Assembly (NCBI GenBank): GCA_002224055.1
Contig: AZLU01000037.1
Span: 126,202-178,064, forward strand
DNA from: Pezizomycotina sp. ARF18
Taxonomy: Eukaryota; Ascomycota
DNA: 51,863 bases
Reading direction: 5' to 3'
Shown: piece after piece, positions 46,501-51,863 of the stretch
Position numbering within the stretch: position 1 is the stretch's first letter
Layout: every line of letters starts with the position of its first letter
Made by a program: the position numbers and the translations under genes
The notes under the pieces: generated by a model
Database searches by the model: none
The model's input: the letters and a program-made list of their open reading frames with translations, nothing else
What the model was told of the DNA's origin: nothing

Positions 46501-49500
46501 AGTAAACCCACTGGGCGGTGCGTGTACTAAAGCAAAATCTTTGTCCGTTAAGTGCACTCACCCCCGACAATCACTTGCCTTCAATAGAAAGAGGGGTGTG
46601 AGCAAGGGGGAAATAGAAAGAAAGAAAAGAAAGATGTTGTACCCACCGCAACAGAACGATTCTAGAACAACCAACGCCAATACCAAACCGGGGAACGCCT
46701 TAAAGCTTCGAAAGGGTAAAAACAAACGAGGAAAAAAAAAAAAAAAAGAAAGCTGTCTCACAACAACCACCAGTGTAGAAAACCAAGACGCTACCGGTTA
46801 TTCCCTAACTTATTCAAATCAATTTCGGGAACCAAATTAGCAGAATAGATCCGCTTACATTCCTCAAAAGAGCGCAGACGAGTGTCCGCTTTCGTTTTTT
46901 CATCTTTCACGAGCTTCCCTCGCTTTAGTAGTATTCTTGGCATGCGAGCGGAGATGCGCCGAGAGTCCTAAAGGGCTTTCGAGTAAGTGGGCGCTGCCGT
47001 GAATGTTCGATTGCAACTGAATAGTCATCAATAGCAGTTTCGTGCATAGAATCTGGAGTATTATTGATCCAGTTTCAATCCTGTGGTTAAAGCTGCGGAC
47101 TTCGCTTAACCTGCAACGGCTGCGGAATTCTGGGTGATGAATTGAAAGTCTCGAAAATCACTATCGAGATAAGAAAGAGATAATATCACTTTTGGTTTTT
47201 GGACACTGCCTTGCCCGATTGCAGAAGCTCGGGTTCGTAGATATCGAGGCGATGCTAGCATCCAGTCAATTATGAAATCCAAGGACATTTTTCTTTCACT
47301 TCGGTTTCCACAATTATTTCGCGTGTGATCGGGGGCCTTGCTCGTGTCTGAGTGCGGTATTTTGTCTGTATGTCGTAAATGCGAAAAAAGTCGCTAATGA
47401 GGAACCGGCAAAACTGCGACATCGGGCCATTATTACCTAGTCCATTTTCATTTTAACCCGGCTATATACCTCAAAGACCCCCTGGCACTATTTTAAAAAG
47501 GGCACTGCACAGTTGAGTTTTTTTGACATCATCACATGGCCACAAGGGTAATAAGTAGCGAAACTTACTTCGAAGATACTTAGCTTGATACTAGTTTTTC
47601 CAAAACATGCGGGCGAATTCGTTAGGCGGAGAATCTATCAACGAAGCGTGTGTGATGTTAAAAGCGGGCAGTGAAAACGGACCAGCACAGCCCCACCAAT
47701 ACAACTTATTGAGGTCGCTGCAAATTCGCTAAAATTCAACGCGACATCGCAAAGTAAAAGGAGAAAAAAGTAAAGAAAAGATCAGTAAAGATCCGCCTGA
47801 TCATCGCGAGGAATGGACTGATTGGGGGAATATAGAATTATAATTTGACTGTTAGTAAAGTTCTCGAAGGGGAGGAAATCGAAAGCGGGGATAGCTATAA
47901 CAAAGCTACAACTTCTTAACAACTAGGCTCCTGATAATCTCAATCATGATTAAGCAACGAACGAGGAACGACAATAAAAAATAATTATTATTTAGATATC
48001 GCAAAGAGGTTTGGTGGAGGAAAATAATGGTGTGGGAGATAGCGAAATCTGCATACCAGGGTCAGAATCGTGCCACTACTGCACGTTCGTAGTTAAAGAG
48101 GACTAACGTGGTCCTGAAAAGCTCTAGAGCTTCGAACCAGAGGTGGCAGCCTGGCCTGTGTGCATATCAAAAGGAAGAAAAGAACGAAAGAAAGAGTCTT
48201 GCTGCATTTCAACCGTCTCTTGCGTCCGTATCAGAGTGGAGAGTATCACAAGAGTTCTCTTTTTTCCTCGTCCGGTTGGAAATCCGACTGGCGGGCTGGC
48301 GAAAAATAAGGTGTGGGTGATATTATCATTGTATTATTTTTGTCTGGTCAAAAACGATAAGATCTTCCGGTATCGTATTCTTTTTGTCGAGGCAGTATAG
48401 GGACTTTGTCCTAGAACGGACCGATTGCTGCTATTCAAACAGCGATACTTCGTCTCCATTTTAGCCTCCGCTCTCGGTTCCTAATGAAATGAACGAAGGG
48501 CCACGTTATTAGCCTTGAATACTCATAATATATTTTCCTATAAAAGTAAAACAAAGTCATATAAACTTAATGGCACTGGGCAATAAAGTAAAATTATAAG
48601 GCGTTGTTTTCCGTGAGGGAGAACCTGCTCTGCAATATGATCAGCATAGCCACACAGAGCCCGAAAACGAGCCTGAACCTGTCAAACCCATGCTCTCGTC
48701 GGGCTTCAATCCGGATCTTTCGCGGTTCTTCGTTGGCGACGCTTAAAAAGAGATATCGTTTTTTTAATCAGCCGCAAGTAAGTCAACAATGAGATCAAGG
48801 AGGGAAAACAGAAGATAAAGAAAAAGAAAAGGAAAATCAGAGTGTTCCACTTTTGTTTCTTTTTTAAATTTATTCCATGTCCTCGGCTCTGGGGTGGGAA
48901 CACGCATACATACTATACCTTATTATTGCAAAGAAAGAAATAGAGAAAAGGGATAATAGTGGGAATATAGTGTTGGATGTGGCGTAGCATCGTTTCTTCC
49001 TTTTGCAACGTCCCACCATCCTATATGTATGAGACCCCACAACGAACCCGATAGCAACCTCCTACAGGAACTCTTCACGGAAAAACCATCACTTTTCGAG
49101 CTTTGTTCGTCGAGAAAAAGGGTTTAAAGCCCGAAATCGTCAATCATCACGAGCAAATAGAAAGCGACCATTCACCTTTCTTCAACGTGAGAAAAACAGA
49201 GCTCAGCATTTCCCCACCAATGGTCTTTTCTTTTTTTTCCCAAGCTATCAAGATGTTGTTTCTCAAAATAGATCATCGGATTCTTAAACATTTTCTTTAT
49301 TCTCTTTCGCCGCTCTCGTCCGTTCTTTTCGGGGATCAGTCGATATAAAGTACGGGACTATCCAGAAAAAGTATATATGTAACGTGTTACACAGATGTTC
49401 GCTGGGATCCCGATACTCTCAGGATGGAAATGAGTCCCGAGCTCAGATATACGAACCAGTCATTGTTGTTAACCTGATGTCATCTGGACAAAACTGAAAG

Positions 49501-51863
49501 ATCCAAGACATTCAATTGAAAAAGACTTCCCCTTACCTACCTGATTAACCCCCCTTCCGAGATAAATACCCCACACAAGAATCAGCTCTCTGGGCTCTAT
49601 CCGAATGTAGTAAAGGTTCTATTTTCGGTTCGTGATTCGAGATGGGTTATTTTTAGATCCGAGGAGAAAAAAAGAGGAGAGGGAAGAAAAAAAAAGTTCA
49701 AATGGAACTACAGTACCGTAGCTTCTTCCATGCAACGTGCTCCACGAAATCCAGATAAATTCCGCATTTTGCATGATGGCCAGATGTACTATGGTGAATT
49801 CTCTCTAGCCCGCAGGACGCCGATCGAGGAGAGTATCTCGTCGAAAAATTGCCGATTATTAATTCAGTACGCTCAGACTCGCTAGATATGTTGGAGGGGA
49901 ACACGTCCATGGAAGTGGAGAGGAGCGCTTTTTCGTATCTGCAACCAGCAGCGACCGAGAGGAGGTGTAGCGAATCAATTTGCGATTTTCTATACCACGA
50001 CCCTTCCTCTTTTTATTTTTTATTTTTAAACTATAGAACGAATTAGCAGCTATAGCAATGCCTCAAATTTTGAGCTAAATTGTTTTTGAAAAGATAAGTT
50101 AGCAACTTAGTAAACGTTTGCTTACTGAGATGGTAAATCTCTGTTGTCATTTTATTCTCTAGGCTCTTGATCTCGTTGGCAAGCAATAGCAACCGATCTT
50201 GACTTGCTCTTTGATGCCAAGCTTTCCCCTTTTTCAGTCCCACTTGTCGCGAAAAAGGTCCGATGCACTGCAACGCCGTCCAAAGTTTTTTTTTTATAGT
50301 CTACCGGTAGTTAATTGGATTCCCCGTGAAAGGGCGACGCGCCGCGCAGAAAAAAAATAATAATAAAAAGAGGAGAAAGAGAGTCCTTGTAACAATAGGT
50401 ATTTGTCTTCCTTTCTTTTTTCCTTTTCCTTTTTTTTTTTTTTCTTTCTTTTTGGGCTACGATGCTGCTTTGCTGCGTGTGGACCTGTGGGACTGGGATG
50501 CGTTGGTGGGGGGAGATCATGGATCAGGCACAACTCGGCAAGACAAGACACAGCCGCAAGTAGAGACCTGGTAGGGGTACCGAAGAGAAAAATAACTACC
50601 AGTTAAGCTAATCAGAATTGAACTGAAAAACACAATAAATAATTGGGAAAAAAAAGGGAAATAAAGCAAGCAAGCAATAGAAAAAAGAGAGCACGTTAAG
50701 AAGTACACTAACTATCATTTCTTTATTCACTATTCATTAATACACCACTCACCCTTGTAACTGTCATGTTTGTTTCAATATGAGCGCCGTCACAGAAAGG
50801 AAAGTACAATATATACAGTAGGTACACGCTATTGCAAGGGGGAATTAAAGGTCCCAATGAGGCTTCGTGAGTCACGAGATAACGCACCTGGAACGGGGCG
50901 TATTCGATTTTTCTTTTTTTTTTTCCTTTCGTTCCTTCCACGAGAATTGTCGTAAAAATGCTGTCATTGTGAAAGTAAGCCAATGGGTTGTCCCTTCTCG
51001 AGGAGCGTTGGATTGGAAAGCGATAGGGAGAGAGAAGTACCAATGGATCGGACGAGGCAGATGTTCCTGCACAAATCCGAATGTCCCAATGTCGTACCTA
51101 CCCAATTCCCCCGTCGTCTCGAGCTAGAGCTGGCGCGGCAATGCATCTGGACGGAATATTTCGAGTTTTCCAAACGTTCCCTGACAGAGGCGCAGAGTGA
51201 GATCTCATGATTCGAAACGGTTGTTGTTAAATGTTGAGCTCTTCCCCTTCGTCCTCGACACCCCTGATCATGGTCCCCCTCTTGCCTTTTCGATTTTGTT
51301 TCTTCCTCGAGCAGCTGGGAGTGTCAGTTAGTTGGCGATAGAACGATTGTTTCTGTGGTGGTTTAGTTGGTAAGTAGACAAGAAAAAAAAAAGAAAAGAA
51401 ATAAAAATAATAATAATAATATACCCTTTTTTTTTCGTTCAGAAAGGATCGCACCGCACCTTCGATAAATTTTTCCAGCACTGCCAGTTACCAGTACTTA
51501 CTACTCTTCTTCGATACTCGATTTTATATATATATATATATATTATTTTATTTTTATTTTATATATTTATTTATTATTGGTGTTTTATTATTTATTTATT
51601 TTAGTCCCTAATGAATAATAATCGCGATAAAGAAACAAAAGCCAAACGACAACGACCAAGACGTAACTCCAAAAAAAAGAACCACCACACCTCTCTGCTC
51701 AGCCTCAATCCAATAGCGGCTTTGTTGAAATCGCGCTCCACAAAGGTGAGTTTATATACTTCCTCTCTTTTACTATAATTATTTTTTATTTATTTGTTAT
51801 TTATTTTTCTTTACTTTTCCTGTTATTATCCTTAGTTGTGAGATAATTCTCAGGGCAGAGATC
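40591..51863. other. right flank with no supported gene
   Basis: Across 11 kb I find only frames of 138 codons or fewer with no recognisable motif. Many are Lys- or Phe-rich and arise from A or T tracts (42098-42140, 42813-42826, 46730-46747, 50425-50455, 51380-51432). Purine- and pyrimidine-rich patches with short AT-rich repeats recur, as in large fungal intergenic regions. Exons of one or more genes could be missed because of indels. Confidence 0.4.
51523..51543. repeat. (TA)n microsatellite and AT-rich patch
   Basis: About 10 TA units followed by some 60 bases made only of A and T apart from a few G. Simple low-complexity DNA. Confidence 0.8.

Noticed and set aside
46424-46840. Plus-strand frame of 138 codons ending in a Lys-rich tail
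   Set aside because: The Lys run comes from A tracts, the rest has no family features, and no introns or regulatory context support it.
1-51863. CRISPR arrays, bacterial operons, rRNA genes, telomeric TTAGGG repeats, integrated virus
   Set aside because: Looked for on both strands; no regularly spaced identical repeats, polycistronic gene runs, conserved rRNA segments, telomere units or viral protein motifs were found.

Overview
The window looks like nuclear DNA of a filamentous ascomycete (Pezizomycotina-like). Evidence: one recognisable gene (DASH subunit Hsk3) belongs to a fungus-specific complex; the coding regions are interrupted by short spliceosomal introns of about 55-190 bp with GTAAGT/GTACGA-type donors and CTAAC branch sites; a secreted Gly/Ser-repeat surface protein has a typical fungal layout; tRNA-like sequences carry eukaryotic A and B boxes. 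There are no bacterial operons, CRISPR arrays, rRNA genes or telomeric repeats.

Layout. 1-4.07 kb is gene-free and rich in very long T or A runs. 4.08-4.64 kb (+) is Hsk3, with a T29 run in its intron. 8.39-8.77 kb (-) is a probable small secreted Cys-rich protein. 10.54-10.82 kb holds a split tRNA-Pro-like sequence with a second copy of its 3' half. 11.7-19.6 kb contains no gene I can name but many old, diverged direct duplications. 20.57-24.36 kb (-) is a 3.8-kb gene for a secreted Gly/Ser/Gln/Tyr-repeat, Cys-motif protein. 26.62-28.08 kb (+) is a zinc-dependent aryl-alcohol-type dehydrogenase with four introns. 28.4-30.7 kb has decayed tRNA-like sequences and a diverged duplication spaced about 1 kb apart. 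34.12-35.56 kb (+) is a phosphatidylserine decarboxylase-family enzyme. From 35.6 kb to the end I find no gene I can defend, only low-complexity tracts, a possible tRNA-like sequence and short repeats.

A caution applies throughout. Every recognisable gene needs one or more single-base indels to read through, several of them at homopolymers, while splice sites and catalytic motifs stay intact. That pattern fits an under-polished long-read assembly better than real pseudogenes. It also means genuine genes may be hidden in the unassigned regions, because the frames are broken. The named genes do not form an obvious pathway: one acts in kinetochore-microtubule attachment, one at the cell surface, one in alcohol/aldehyde metabolism and one in phospholipid metabolism. 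They sit kilobases apart. I found no convincing new multi-gene system. The most interesting signals are the four-fold CG-x-x-YG-x-x-x-C motif of the surface protein, the diverged duplicated blocks that keep matching peptides, and the odd tRNA-like sequences.
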